From the NCBI GenBank assembly GCA_963812915.1, contig CAWEXB010000007.1, positions 186,001 to 250,000 on the forward strand: a DNA stretch of 64,000 nt. Direction: 5' to 3'. Below the pieces are notes generated by a model, which was not told where the DNA came from, made no database searches, and worked only from the letters and a program-made list of their open reading frames with translations. The position numbers and the translations under genes were made by a program. This document shows positions 27,579 through 36,262 of this stretch, in pieces. This stretch comes from JACVRW01 sp963812915. Lineage in GTDB: Bacteria > Actinomycetota > Thermoleophilia > Solirubrobacterales > Thermoleophilaceae. Numbering within the stretch: position 1 is the first letter of the stretch; each line of letters starts with the position of its first letter.

Positions 27579-28366
27579 GTCCGGTGGGACTCGGACGCAC
27601 TGGGCGCGGGGCGGTCACGCTCGCCGGCGCGGGCGTCCTGGGCTTCGCCGCGATGCTGCTCTGGCCCGCCCCCGAGTCGGCGCCGCGTCTGGGCGGCCTG
27701 CCCGCTCCGCCGGCGGGCGCCCTCGACGTGCCGGCGCCTGCGCCGCTGGAACGGGACCCGCACCTGTCGATGTGGTCGGTGGTCAACCGCGCCGCCACGG
27801 CGCGCACCGCACCGGGTGCCGGCGCGGCGGTGGCGCGGCTTCATACTCGCACCCCGGAGGGCACCGACAACCTCGTGCTGGTGAAGCGCCGAGCCCGGGA
27901 TGCGCGCGGTCGCGTCTGGGTCGAGGCCCGGCTCCCGGTGCTCCCGAACGGCACGACGGGCTGGCTCCCGCGAGACGCGCTCGGGGGCTACAGGACGGTG
28001 CGCACCCATCTCGTGGTCGACCTTCGGAAGTTGACCGCGACGCTGACCCGCAGCGGCCGCCGCATCTTCCGAGCCCCTGTGGGCGTCGGCTTGCCGCAGT
28101 GGCCCACACCGCGGGGGCGGTTTTATATACGAAACAAGCTCGTGCGATATCGCAGCAGCTTCTATGGCCCCCTAGCCTTTGGAACGAGTGCGCGCTCGGC
28201 GGTGCTCACGGACTGGCCGGACGGCGGGTTTGTGGGCGTGCACGGGACCGACCGTCCCGACCTCATTCCCGGGCAGATCTCCCACGGGTGTATCAGGATG
28301 GGTAACAGCGACATAGTCCGCCTCGGTCGGCTGATGCCGGTCGGGACGCCCCTCACAATCCGGTGA
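27575..28366 (+). CDS. L,D-transpeptidase (YkuD domain), exported
   Basis: 263 aa, GTG 27575 overlapping the previous stop (GTGA). N-terminal signal/anchor (VTLAGAGVLGFAAMLLW), an SH3-like segment about residues 70-135 (VVNRAATARTAPGAG...TTGWLPRDALGGY), then the YkuD catalytic domain: LVVDLRKLTATL, GVGLPQWPTPRGRFYI, VGVHGTDRP and the active site SHGCIRMGN with Cys 239. Such enzymes make 3-3 cross-links in peptidoglycan or attach proteins to it, outside the membrane. Coupled downstream to the recombinase-like gene (GTGA overlap). Confidence 0.92.
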   Translation: MSPVGLGRTGRGAVTLAGAGVLGFAAMLLWPAPESAPRLGGLPAPPAGALDVPAPAPLERDPHLSMWSVVNRAATARTAPGAGAAVARLHTRTPEGTDNLVLVKRRARDARGRVWVEARLPVLPNGTTGWLPRDALGGYRTVRTHLVVDLRKLTATLTRSGRRIFRAPVGVGLPQWPTPRGRFYIRNKLVRYRSSFYGPLAFGTSARSAVLTDWPDGGFVGVHGTDRPDLIPGQISHGCIRMGNSDIVRLGRLMPVGTPLTIR

Positions 28367-29724
28367 CCCGCGCGCTGCTCACATCTCTGCTGCTCATCAC
28401 GCTCCTCTGGAGCATCGGCGCCCCGCCTGCGTCGGCCCAAGAAACGGGGAACGGTCCGGCCGCCGGCGAGGGCCCGCCAACCGAGCTGTGGGAAGAGTTC
28501 CCGCTGAAGCAGCCCGCGCCCGGTTCGGAGGAGCCGGGCGGAGGGCACGCCGCGCCGGCGGCGGGCTCCGAGCGCCAGGGCGGGGGCGATGACGGCTCGC
28601 CGGGCACGATCCCGCTGCTCCTGGCCGGGCTCGTGGCCCTCGTCGGCGTCGCGGCGGCGGTGCGGGTGGGCGTCGGGCTCCGGCGACGGCGCTCGCGGCC
28701 CGACCCGACCGTCCGACCTGCGCCGGCGCGGCCCACCGACTCCGCGAAGATCCCCGCTGCCGGAGGACTACTGGGTGCGGGCCGGGCGGAGGCGCCGCCC
28801 GCCGCGAAGACGGTGGGTGGTGCCGGGATCGATCTGCCCCCAGCCGCGAAGACGGCGGTCGGCCGCTCGGTCGAGCCGGCCCCGGTCGCGGACGCCGACG
28901 GCGACCGAGCACCCGAGCCGGCCCCGGTCGCAAGCGCCGCCGCCCGGGCCGCGGCCCCCGTCCCCGCGGCGGCGCGCACGGGAGACGGCCGTGGCGCGCA
29001 GGACCTGCCTACGCCGGCACCCCGCCCCGCGGGCGGCCAGCGCGCCGTCGGGTACGCGAGCGTCTCCGCCGCCGACGACCAGAACAACGCGGAGCTGAAG
29101 GCCCAGGTCCGCCTGATCCAAGAGGCCTGCCAGCGTCGCGGCTTGACGCTCGTGAAGGTCGTGCGCGACGTCGAGTCCCACGCGAGCTCCGACCTCCGCC
29201 GCCCGGGGCTCACTTACGCCCTCGATCGCCTCTCCGCCCGTGACGCGAGCTGTCTCGTCGTCAGCAGCCTCGAGCGCCTGACCCGCACCGCGGCCAATCT
29301 CGGCGCCCTGCTCGGCTGGCTCACGGAGTGCGATGCGCGGCTCATCGTCATCGACCTGGAGCTCGACACCGGCACGGAGGAGGGACAGCTGGGCGCGCGT
29401 GCGCTGGCCACGGTGGGTGGGCTCGAGCGGCGCAAGCTCGAGGAACGCACGCGAAAGGGTCTCGCGGCGGCACGCGAAATGCGGCGCTCGGGACGTCCCG
29501 CGGTGAGCGACCGACCGTCGCTCAAGCAACGAATCGCGGACATGAGGGCCCAGGGCATGACCCTGCAGGCGATAGCCGACACCCTCAACGCCGAGGGCGT
29601 GCCCACGCTCCGCGGCGGAGCTGAGTGGCGCCCGTCGAGCGTGCAGGCGGCCGCGGGCTACAAGCGTCCGCGCCGCAAGGGCGTGCTCCAGGCTCCGGCG
29701 CCGCCGCCCGACAGGCGTCTATAG
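28363..29724 (+). CDS. membrane-anchored serine-recombinase-like protein
   Basis: 453 aa, GTG 28363 overlapping the transpeptidase stop. Residues 1-26 are a signal peptide (LLTSLLLITLLWSIG...ASAQ); about 27-82 are Pro/Gly-rich; a membrane helix spans about 83-105 and is followed by RRRRSR, putting the rest in the cytoplasm. An Ala/Pro-rich linker of about 115 residues leads to a resolvase domain (about 228-365): GYASVSAADDQN with a candidate nucleophile Ser 235, and ERLTRT with Arg 305 and Arg 308. The Arg normally two residues before the nucleophile is Ser here. The C-terminus (386-432) is a recombinase-type helix-turn-helix (AQGMTLQAIADTLNAEGVPT). No mobile-element features flank it. Function unknown; a fixed DNA-binding or regulatory role is as plausible as recombination. 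Confidence 0.8.
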   Translation: MTRALLTSLLLITLLWSIGAPPASAQETGNGPAAGEGPPTELWEEFPLKQPAPGSEEPGGGHAAPAAGSERQGGGDDGSPGTIPLLLAGLVALVGVAAAVRVGVGLRRRRSRPDPTVRPAPARPTDSAKIPAAGGLLGAGRAEAPPAAKTVGGAGIDLPPAAKTAVGRSVEPAPVADADGDRAPEPAPVASAAARAAAPVPAAARTGDGRGAQDLPTPAPRPAGGQRAVGYASVSAADDQNNAELKAQVRLIQEACQRRGLTLVKVVRDVESHASSDLRRPGLTYALDRLSARDASCLVVSSLERLTRTAANLGALLGWLTECDARLIVIDLELDTGTEEGQLGARALATVGGLERRKLEERTRKGLAAAREMRRSGRPAVSDRPSLKQRIADMRAQGMTLQAIADTLNAEGVPTLRGGAEWRPSSVQAAAGYKRPRRKGVLQAPAPPPDRRL

Positions 29725-29744
29725 CCCCGCCGAGCGCAGCCCTG

Positions 29745-29750
29745 TAGGCT
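29745..29750 (+). promoter_or_regulatory. -10 box of the leu leader transcript
   Basis: TAGGCT, 9 bp before the leader-peptide ATG 29760, so transcription would start at or just before that ATG, leaving the leader mRNA leaderless. Confidence 0.5.
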
Positions 29751-29759
29751 TCTCAGTCC

Positions 29760-29807
29760 ATGTCGCTCATGGCCGACCTGCAACTTCTCCTTCTCCTCCC
29801 CCGCTAG
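29760..29807 (+). CDS. leuL: leucine-rich leader peptide for attenuation of leuA
   Basis: A 15-codon ORF reads MSLMADLQLLLLLPR and stops at TAG 29805. Five consecutive Leu codons (CTT CTC CTT CTC CTC) include CTT, rare in this GC-rich genome. The ORF lies 77 bp before leuA and has its own -10 box. This is the layout of ribosome-mediated attenuation: stalling at Leu codons when charged tRNA-Leu is low would alter the RNA fold downstream. Seven of the 15 residues are Leu. The mechanism is inferred; the peptide and its position are seen directly. Confidence 0.8.
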   Translation: MSLMADLQLLLLLPR

Positions 29808-29841
29808 GGGGAGCTGATGCGTGGCGGCCGCGAGAAGCCGC
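29796..29841 (+). promoter_or_regulatory. attenuator-type hairpins of the leuA leader
   Basis: A perfect 7-bp hairpin, CTCCCCC (29796-29802) with GGGGGAG (29107 offset: 29807-29813), loop GCTA, overlaps the last Leu codon and the stop codon of the leader ORF. A second stem, GCGGC (29824-29828) with GCCGC (29837-29841), follows. A ribosome stalled on the Leu run would cover the first stem. No classical T-run is seen, so translational or Rho-linked control is possible. Confidence 0.55.
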
Positions 29842-29884
29842 GAACTCGAGGGGAATCCAGGAACGGCGACGAAGGACAAGCGAC

Positions 29885-31465
<1,581 letters not shown>

Positions 31466-31515
31466 GGCGAGCGTCGCGCCGGGACGCGGCTGGGTTCGCT
31501 GCGAGAATCCCGCGC

Positions 31516-31605
31516 ATGCCTGAAGCGGCGGGACTCGGCTGGGTGATCGTGCACGTGCCCGACGTGGCGGCTGCGTTCAGGCATGCGATCGCGGCGCTGC
31601 CGTGA
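31516..31605 (+). pseudogene. 29-codon ORF resembling the start of a glyoxalase/VOC domain
   Basis: Reads GLGWVIVHVPDVAAAFRHA after the first residues and stops at 31605, overlapping the next start (GTGA). The stretch resembles the first beta strand of VOC/glyoxalase proteins (VIVYVPDV...), but the rest of the domain is absent. It could be a remnant, or a small ORF whose main use is coupling translation of the dehydrogenase gene. A chance match is possible. Confidence 0.35.
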
Positions 31606-32609
31606 CCCCCGACTTCACCTGGCGAGACGGCGAGCGGCTGATCCACTTCGGCGAGGGCGCGGCGGCCGAGGCGCCGGCTCTGCTCGAGGCGTACGGCTTC
31701 GTGGGCTACCTGGTGCTTGCCGGCGGACGCGCTTCGGAGTCGGCCCCGGAGATCCTCGAGACCGCCGCCGGCGTGATCCGGGTGCCGTCCGGGCGGGTCG
31801 ACGAGATCTCCGCGGCGCTGCTCGAGCAGGCGGGCGACCGGCCGCTCGTCGCGCTGGGCGGAGGGCGCGTCGTGGACACTGCGAAGGCGATTGCCGGCGC
31901 TCGCGGGGGCCGCCCCGCCGCGATCCCCACCACCTTGTCGGGCGCCGAGATGACATCGTTTCACCGGACCCCGGCGGGCGTCCCCGGCGCGCGTATGGTT
32001 CGGCCAGCTCTGGTCGTCGCCGATCCCGCCCTGATGGCCTCGCAACCGGCGCGGCCGCTGTCCGCCAGCGCGATGAACGCGCTCGCCCATGCGATGGAGG
32101 CGCTCTACACGCCCTTGGCGAATCCGGTGACAGAGATGGCGGCGCTCCGCGCCGCGGAGCTCATCGCGGCGGGTGTGGCGAGCGATCACCCGGGGCGTGA
32201 TGAGCTCTCCCTCGGGGCGTTGCTGGCCGGCTACGCGTCGGGTGCGACGGGGATCGCAGTGCACCACGCCGTGTGCCAGACGCTGGTCCGCACCGCCGGC
32301 ACGCCGCACGCTGAGACGAATGCGGTGATGCTTCCGCACTTCGCCCGCCTGATGGCTGGCCGGGCCCCGGCTGCGATGGGCGCATTTGCGGCCGCGCTGG
32401 GCGACCCCGCCGGCGACCCCGGGGCGGCCGCCGGAAGGTTGGAGCCGCTTGCCGCCCGCAGCGGGCACACGCGCCTGTCGGAGCTGGGGGTGGGGGAGGA
32501 GCAGCTCTCGGCCGTCGCGGCGGCCGCCGCGGCGCACCCGCTCCTGGCAAATACTCCCGAGCCGCCGAACGAGGAGGAGCTGAACCGGCTCCTGCACGAG
32601 GCGCTCTGA
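31602..32609 (+). CDS. iron-containing alcohol dehydrogenase family (maleylacetate reductase-like)
   Basis: 335 aa, GTG 31602. N-terminal Rossmann part with ALGGGRVVDTAKAIAG and IPTTLSGAEMTSFH; C-terminal helical metal-binding part with NALAHAMEALYTPLANP and HHAVCQTLVRTAGTPHAETNAVMLPH supplying the His ligands. The TTLSGAEMT segment and short length resemble maleylacetate reductase, an aromatic-degradation enzyme, but no other aromatic-catabolism gene is nearby, so substrate and role stay open. Convergent with the desaturase. Confidence 0.8.
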   Translation: MTPDFTWRDGERLIHFGEGAAAEAPALLEAYGFVGYLVLAGGRASESAPEILETAAGVIRVPSGRVDEISAALLEQAGDRPLVALGGGRVVDTAKAIAGARGGRPAAIPTTLSGAEMTSFHRTPAGVPGARMVRPALVVADPALMASQPARPLSASAMNALAHAMEALYTPLANPVTEMAALRAAELIAAGVASDHPGRDELSLGALLAGYASGATGIAVHHAVCQTLVRTAGTPHAETNAVMLPHFARLMAGRAPAAMGAFAAALGDPAGDPGAAAGRLEPLAARSGHTRLSELGVGEEQLSAVAAAAAAHPLLANTPEPPNEEELNRLLHEAL

Positions 32610-32672
32610 GGCGCGCCGGGTCCTGCCGCGCGCCATGCTGCGCGGGAGGCGACGCCTCGCCCTGAGACCGCC

Positions 32673-33584
32673 TCAGGAGGGGACGGCCGACCGCTCGCCC
32701 GCCGCCAGCCGCGCCCGCTGGCGCTCTGGCGTGATTCGCACCACGTTCCACGCGAGGCCGAGGCGGCGCATGGCGCGGATCACGAGGCCGCCGACGTCGA
32801 CCTCCCACCATCGCAGCCCGTGCGTGGCCGAGCGCGGGAAGGCGTGGTGGTTGTGGTGCCAGGACTCCCCCAGGGACGGGATCGCCAACCAGAAGACGTT
32901 TGTCGACTCGTCCTCCGTCTTGAAGCGGCGCCGCCCGAAGAAATGGCAGATCGAGTTGATCGAGAAGGTGACGTGGTGGACCATGAACACGCGCACCAGG
33001 CCCGCCCAGACGAGCGCGGTCAGGCCCCCGACCAGCTCCCCGGTGACGAGCCAGCCAAGCGCGAATGGGAACGCCAGGCCGAGCAGGACGATGACGGGGA
33101 AGAGCGCCGAGATGACCCGCATGCCGCGGTCCTCGAGCAGGTCGGGCGCGTACTTCTCGGCGCCGGCCGCGGTGGGGTGGTCACGCACGAGCCAGCCGAG
33201 GTGGGCGTGCCAGAGCCCGCGCAGCGCACCAAGCACCCCCTCGCCGTGGCCGACGTGCGGGCTATGTGGATCTCCCTCCTCGTCGGCGTGCGCGTGGTGG
33301 CGGCGGTGATCCGTCACCCAGCCGATCACGGGTCCCTCGACCGCCATCGATCCCATGGTGGCCAACAGATATTCGATCGGCTTGTACGTTGCGAAGGCGC
33401 GGTGCGTTAGGAGCCGGTGGAAGCCCACCGTGATGCCGAACGCGGTGAGGAAGTAGAGGATGGCCAGCAGCGCGAGATCGGTCCAGCCGACGAGCTCGTT
33501 CCAAAGCATCGGGATCGCGGCGAGAAAGGCGGCGAACGGAAGCACGACTGCGACGACGTTGATGTTGCGCTGCGCCTGGGACAT
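32673..33584 (-). CDS. acyl-CoA/fatty acid delta-9-type desaturase
   Basis: 303 aa membrane di-iron desaturase. The three His boxes are visible: HRLLTHR, HRRHHAH and HHNHH, with four hydrophobic segments (VVAVVLPFAAFLAAIPML; LALLAILYFLTAFGITVG; ISALFPVIVLLGLAFPFAL; LVGGLTALVWAGLV). Introduces a double bond in fatty acyl chains to tune membrane fluidity. A TAGCCT box at 33594-33599 on this strand lies 9 bp before ATG 33584, so the transcript is probably leaderless. Divergent from the PucR-type regulator. Confidence 0.93.
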   Translation of the reverse strand: MSQAQRNINVVAVVLPFAAFLAAIPMLWNELVGWTDLALLAILYFLTAFGITVGFHRLLTHRAFATYKPIEYLLATMGSMAVEGPVIGWVTDHRRHHAHADEEGDPHSPHVGHGEGVLGALRGLWHAHLGWLVRDHPTAAGAEKYAPDLLEDRGMRVISALFPVIVLLGLAFPFALGWLVTGELVGGLTALVWAGLVRVFMVHHVTFSINSICHFFGRRRFKTEDESTNVFWLAIPSLGESWHHNHHAFPRSATHGLRWWEVDVGGLVIRAMRRLGLAWNVVRITPERQRARLAAGERSAVPS

Positions 33585-33670
33585 CGCTTCTGGAGGCTAT
33601 GAAGCAGAAGCGACGCTCGTTCACCCGTGGGGCCACGACCTGAAGCGCGAATCTTGTAGTTTCTGTACAA

Positions 33671-34873
33671 ATGGCCGCCGACCCCCCATGGGAGGCGCTT
33701 CCCCCCGAGGTGGCTGCCGCCCTGCGTCCCGAGCTGCCGGCGCTCGCCGACGAAATCATCGCCGAGATCAGCGACAGCGTCCCCGACTACGCGCGCCCGC
33801 TCGAGGGACCCTTCGGTCTCGCCCTGCGCATCGGCGTCGTGGAGGCCCTGCGCCAGTTCACGGCGATGGTCGAGGACCCCGCGGGCGGGCGTGGGGCGGG
33901 GCGCGAGGTGTACGTGAACCTGGGGCGCGGCGAGATGCGGGCGGGACGGAGTCTCGACGCGCTGCTCGCCGCCTACCGCGTCGGCGCAAGGGTCGCGTGG
34001 CGCCGGCTCGCGGCCGCCGGCGAACGCGCCGGCCTGTCCCCGCGCACCCTGTACGCGCTTGCCGAATCGATCTTCGCCTACATCGACGAGCTCTCGGCCG
34101 AGTCGATCGAGGGCTACGCCCGTGAGCAGACCGCGGCCGCCGGCGCGCTTCAGCTCCGCCGGCAGCAACTCGCGGGGCTGCTGGTGCAGCAGCCGGCCGC
34201 CGCCCCGGCGGCGATCGAGGCCGCCGCGTCCGAGGCCGGCTGGGCGCTGCCGAGGGCGCTCGCCGCGGTGGCCGTCGAAACCGAGGACGGCGCGGGCGAC
34301 GAGCAGGCAGATCGCCTCTCCGTGCGGCTCGGGCCGGACGTTCTCGTCGCGCGAGTGCCGCCGGTGGTCGCGGCCCTGGTTCCCGATCCGGCCGCCCCCG
34401 GCCGGCGTCGCGAGCTCGAGGCAGCCCTGCGCGACCGCCAGGCCGCGCTCGGGCCGGCGGTTCGCTGGCCGGAAGCAGCGCTGAGCTTCGCGCGCGCGCA
34501 GCAGCTGCTGCGCCTGGCGAAGGAGGGCGCGATCCAAGAGGGAGCCGGCCTGCTGCTCGCCGAGCGCCACAACCTGTCGCTGCTGCTTGGCAGCGACCGC
34601 CGCCTGGTCCGCGACGTGGCCGAGCAGGCCCTCGCGCCGCTCGACGGCGAGACCGAGCTCTCCCGCGATCGCCTTCGCACAACGCTGGATGCCTGGCTTC
34701 GCCATCGCGGCCGCACGGAGGCCGTGGCCCGCGCCCTTCACGTGCACCCGCAGACCGTGCGTTACCGCCTGGCCCGCCTCCGTGATCTGTTCGGCGCGCG
34801 CCTCGACGATCCCGATGCGCGCTTCGAGCTGGAGCTGGCCCTCCGGTCGCGGGTTCTGGCCGGAACGGAATAG
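33671..34873 (+). CDS. PucR/CdaR-type transcriptional regulator
   Basis: 400 aa. The N-terminal half is all-helical (LPALADEIIAEISDSVPDYARPLEG..., LGRGEMRAGRSLDALLAAYRVGARVAW), resembling RsbR/PucR sensor regions. The middle is a degenerate nucleotide-cyclase-like domain. The C-terminus is the PucR helix-turn-helix (TLDAWLRHRGRTEAVARALHVHPQTVRYRLARL). TAGTTT at 33657-33662, 8 bp before ATG 33671, suggests a leaderless transcript. Targets may include the divergent desaturase 87 bp away or the downstream SDR; this is inference from position. Confidence 0.85.
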   Translation: MAADPPWEALPPEVAAALRPELPALADEIIAEISDSVPDYARPLEGPFGLALRIGVVEALRQFTAMVEDPAGGRGAGREVYVNLGRGEMRAGRSLDALLAAYRVGARVAWRRLAAAGERAGLSPRTLYALAESIFAYIDELSAESIEGYAREQTAAAGALQLRRQQLAGLLVQQPAAAPAAIEAAASEAGWALPRALAAVAVETEDGAGDEQADRLSVRLGPDVLVARVPPVVAALVPDPAAPGRRRELEAALRDRQAALGPAVRWPEAALSFARAQQLLRLAKEGAIQEGAGLLLAERHNLSLLLGSDRRLVRDVAEQALAPLDGETELSRDRLRTTLDAWLRHRGRTEAVARALHVHPQTVRYRLARLRDLFGARLDDPDARFELELALRSRVLAGTE

Positions 34874-34884
34874 GATCGGCGCCA

Positions 34885-35628
34885 ATGGCCGGACCCTTGG
34901 AAGGCCGCGTTGCGGCGGTCACCGGCGCCTCGTCGGGCATCGGCGCCGCCACGGCGGTCGCGCTGTCACAAGCGGGAGCGGCGGTGGCGGTTGGCGCCCG
35001 CCGCGCGGACCGCCTGACGGCTCTCACCGACCGGCTCGAGGGCCCCTCCCTCGCGCAGGGGGTCGACGTGAGCGACGAGGAGCAGGCCCGCACGTTCGTC
35101 CACAAGGCCCACGAGGAGCTCGGCGGGTTGCACATCCTCGTCAATAACGCCGGCGTGATGCTGCTGGGGCCCGTGGAAGGCGCCGACACCGAGGAGTGGC
35201 GGCGGATGATCCGCGTGAACCTGCTCGGCCTTCTGTACTGCACGCATGCCGCCCTTCCCCTGATCGAGCGGAGCGGAGGAGGGGACATCGTGAACGTCTC
35301 GTCCGTCGCCGGCCGCCAGGCGGGGGCCGGGGGCGCGGTCTACAACATGACCAAGTTCGGCGTCCACGGCTTCTCGGAGGCCCTGCGCCAGGAGGCGCTC
35401 CACGCGGACGTCCGCGTGACCGTCGTCGCCCCCGGGCACGTCGACACGGAGCTCCAGGGGCACAACTTGAACCCCGTCGTGCGGGCCGGGTTGGATCGTG
35501 CGCGAGAGCAGATCGGCGAGGTGCTCGCGGCCGAGGACATTGCGGAGGCGATCCTCCATGCCGTGACCCGTCCCCGCCACGTCTGCTTCAACGAGGTCGT
35601 CGTGCGCCCGACCGGGCAGAGCCGCTAG
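34885..35628 (+). CDS. short-chain dehydrogenase/reductase (SDR)
   Basis: 247 aa classical SDR. Cofactor motif TGASSGIG, structural NNAG, catalytic Ser in NVSSVAG and YNMTK (YxxxK). The Arg-rich GARRADR after beta-2 suggests NADP preference. The ATG at 34885 follows TAGGAT (34871-34876) by 8 bp; this box overlaps the regulator stop codon, so the gene can have its own promoter. Substrate unknown. Similar to the YdfG/clavaldehyde dehydrogenase-like group. Confidence 0.88.
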   Translation: MAGPLEGRVAAVTGASSGIGAATAVALSQAGAAVAVGARRADRLTALTDRLEGPSLAQGVDVSDEEQARTFVHKAHEELGGLHILVNNAGVMLLGPVEGADTEEWRRMIRVNLLGLLYCTHAALPLIERSGGGDIVNVSSVAGRQAGAGGAVYNMTKFGVHGFSEALRQEALHADVRVTVVAPGHVDTELQGHNLNPVVRAGLDRAREQIGEVLAAEDIAEAILHAVTRPRHVCFNEVVVRPTGQSR

Positions 35629-35680
35629 CGCACCGGCGCCGGAGGACATACAAGCGTCCGTGATAACGTACGCAACGACC

Positions 35681-36253
35681 GTGTCGGTAAACGGCCATCT
35701 GTTCGGCACCCGGGTGCGCAAGCTCAGAGACGCACTGGACCTCTCGCTGCGGGACCTGGCCGAGCGCAGCGGGGTGTCGGCGCCGATGCTCTCGCAGGTG
35801 GAGCGCGGCGAGACGAGCCCCACGTTGGCGGTCGCCGAGCGGATCGCGACTGGACTCGAGCTGACCCTGTCGCAGCTGCTGCGGCTCGACGAGACGGACG
35901 GCGTCAGCGTGGTGCGGGCGTCGGAGCGCCGTCGTGGCGGCGGCCGCACCCACAGCTACGAGGTGCTCACGCCGCCACTGCCCGGCCTGCGCGCTGAGGT
36001 GTCGCTCCACAAGCTCGCCCCGGGCGCCGCGACCGGGGAGCCGGACGACCCGCCGCGGCACGAGCCCGGCAGCCGCGAGACCGCGGTGGTGCTGGAGGGC
36101 CGCCTGCGGCTCGCGTGCGGGGGTGTGACCCATGACCTGGATGTCGGCGACACCGTGACCTTCGACTCCGATCTGCCCCACCACTTCGAGAACCCCGGTC
36201 CAGCGGCGGCGCGCTTCCACGCGATCGTCGCCGCCGGGCTCAGGAGGAGCTGA
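35681..36253 (+). CDS. XRE-family regulator with cupin sensor domain
   Basis: About 190 aa. N-terminal helix-turn-helix (LRDLAERSGVSAPMLSQVERGETSPTLAVAERIA) and C-terminal cupin domain (GSRETAVVLEGRLRLACGG...VGDTVTFDSDLPHHFEN), the common HTH_3-cupin_2 layout sensing a small molecule. GTG 35681 is preferred because TAACGT (35664-35669) lies 11 bp upstream; GTG 35660 would add seven residues. It sits 9 bp before leuC, so it may control the leucine operon or be co-transcribed with it. Confidence 0.85.
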   Translation: MSVNGHLFGTRVRKLRDALDLSLRDLAERSGVSAPMLSQVERGETSPTLAVAERIATGLELTLSQLLRLDETDGVSVVRASERRRGGGRTHSYEVLTPPLPGLRAEVSLHKLAPGAATGEPDDPPRHEPGSRETAVVLEGRLRLACGGVTHDLDVGDTVTFDSDLPHHFENPGPAAARFHAIVAAGLRRS

Positions 36254-36262
36254 CCCCCGAGG

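Noticed and set aside
28363..29724. Recombinase-like gene as part of a transposon, phage or integrative element
   Set aside because: No flanking att-like repeats, cargo or phage genes; membrane anchoring and operon overlap with an L,D-transpeptidase argue for a resident gene.
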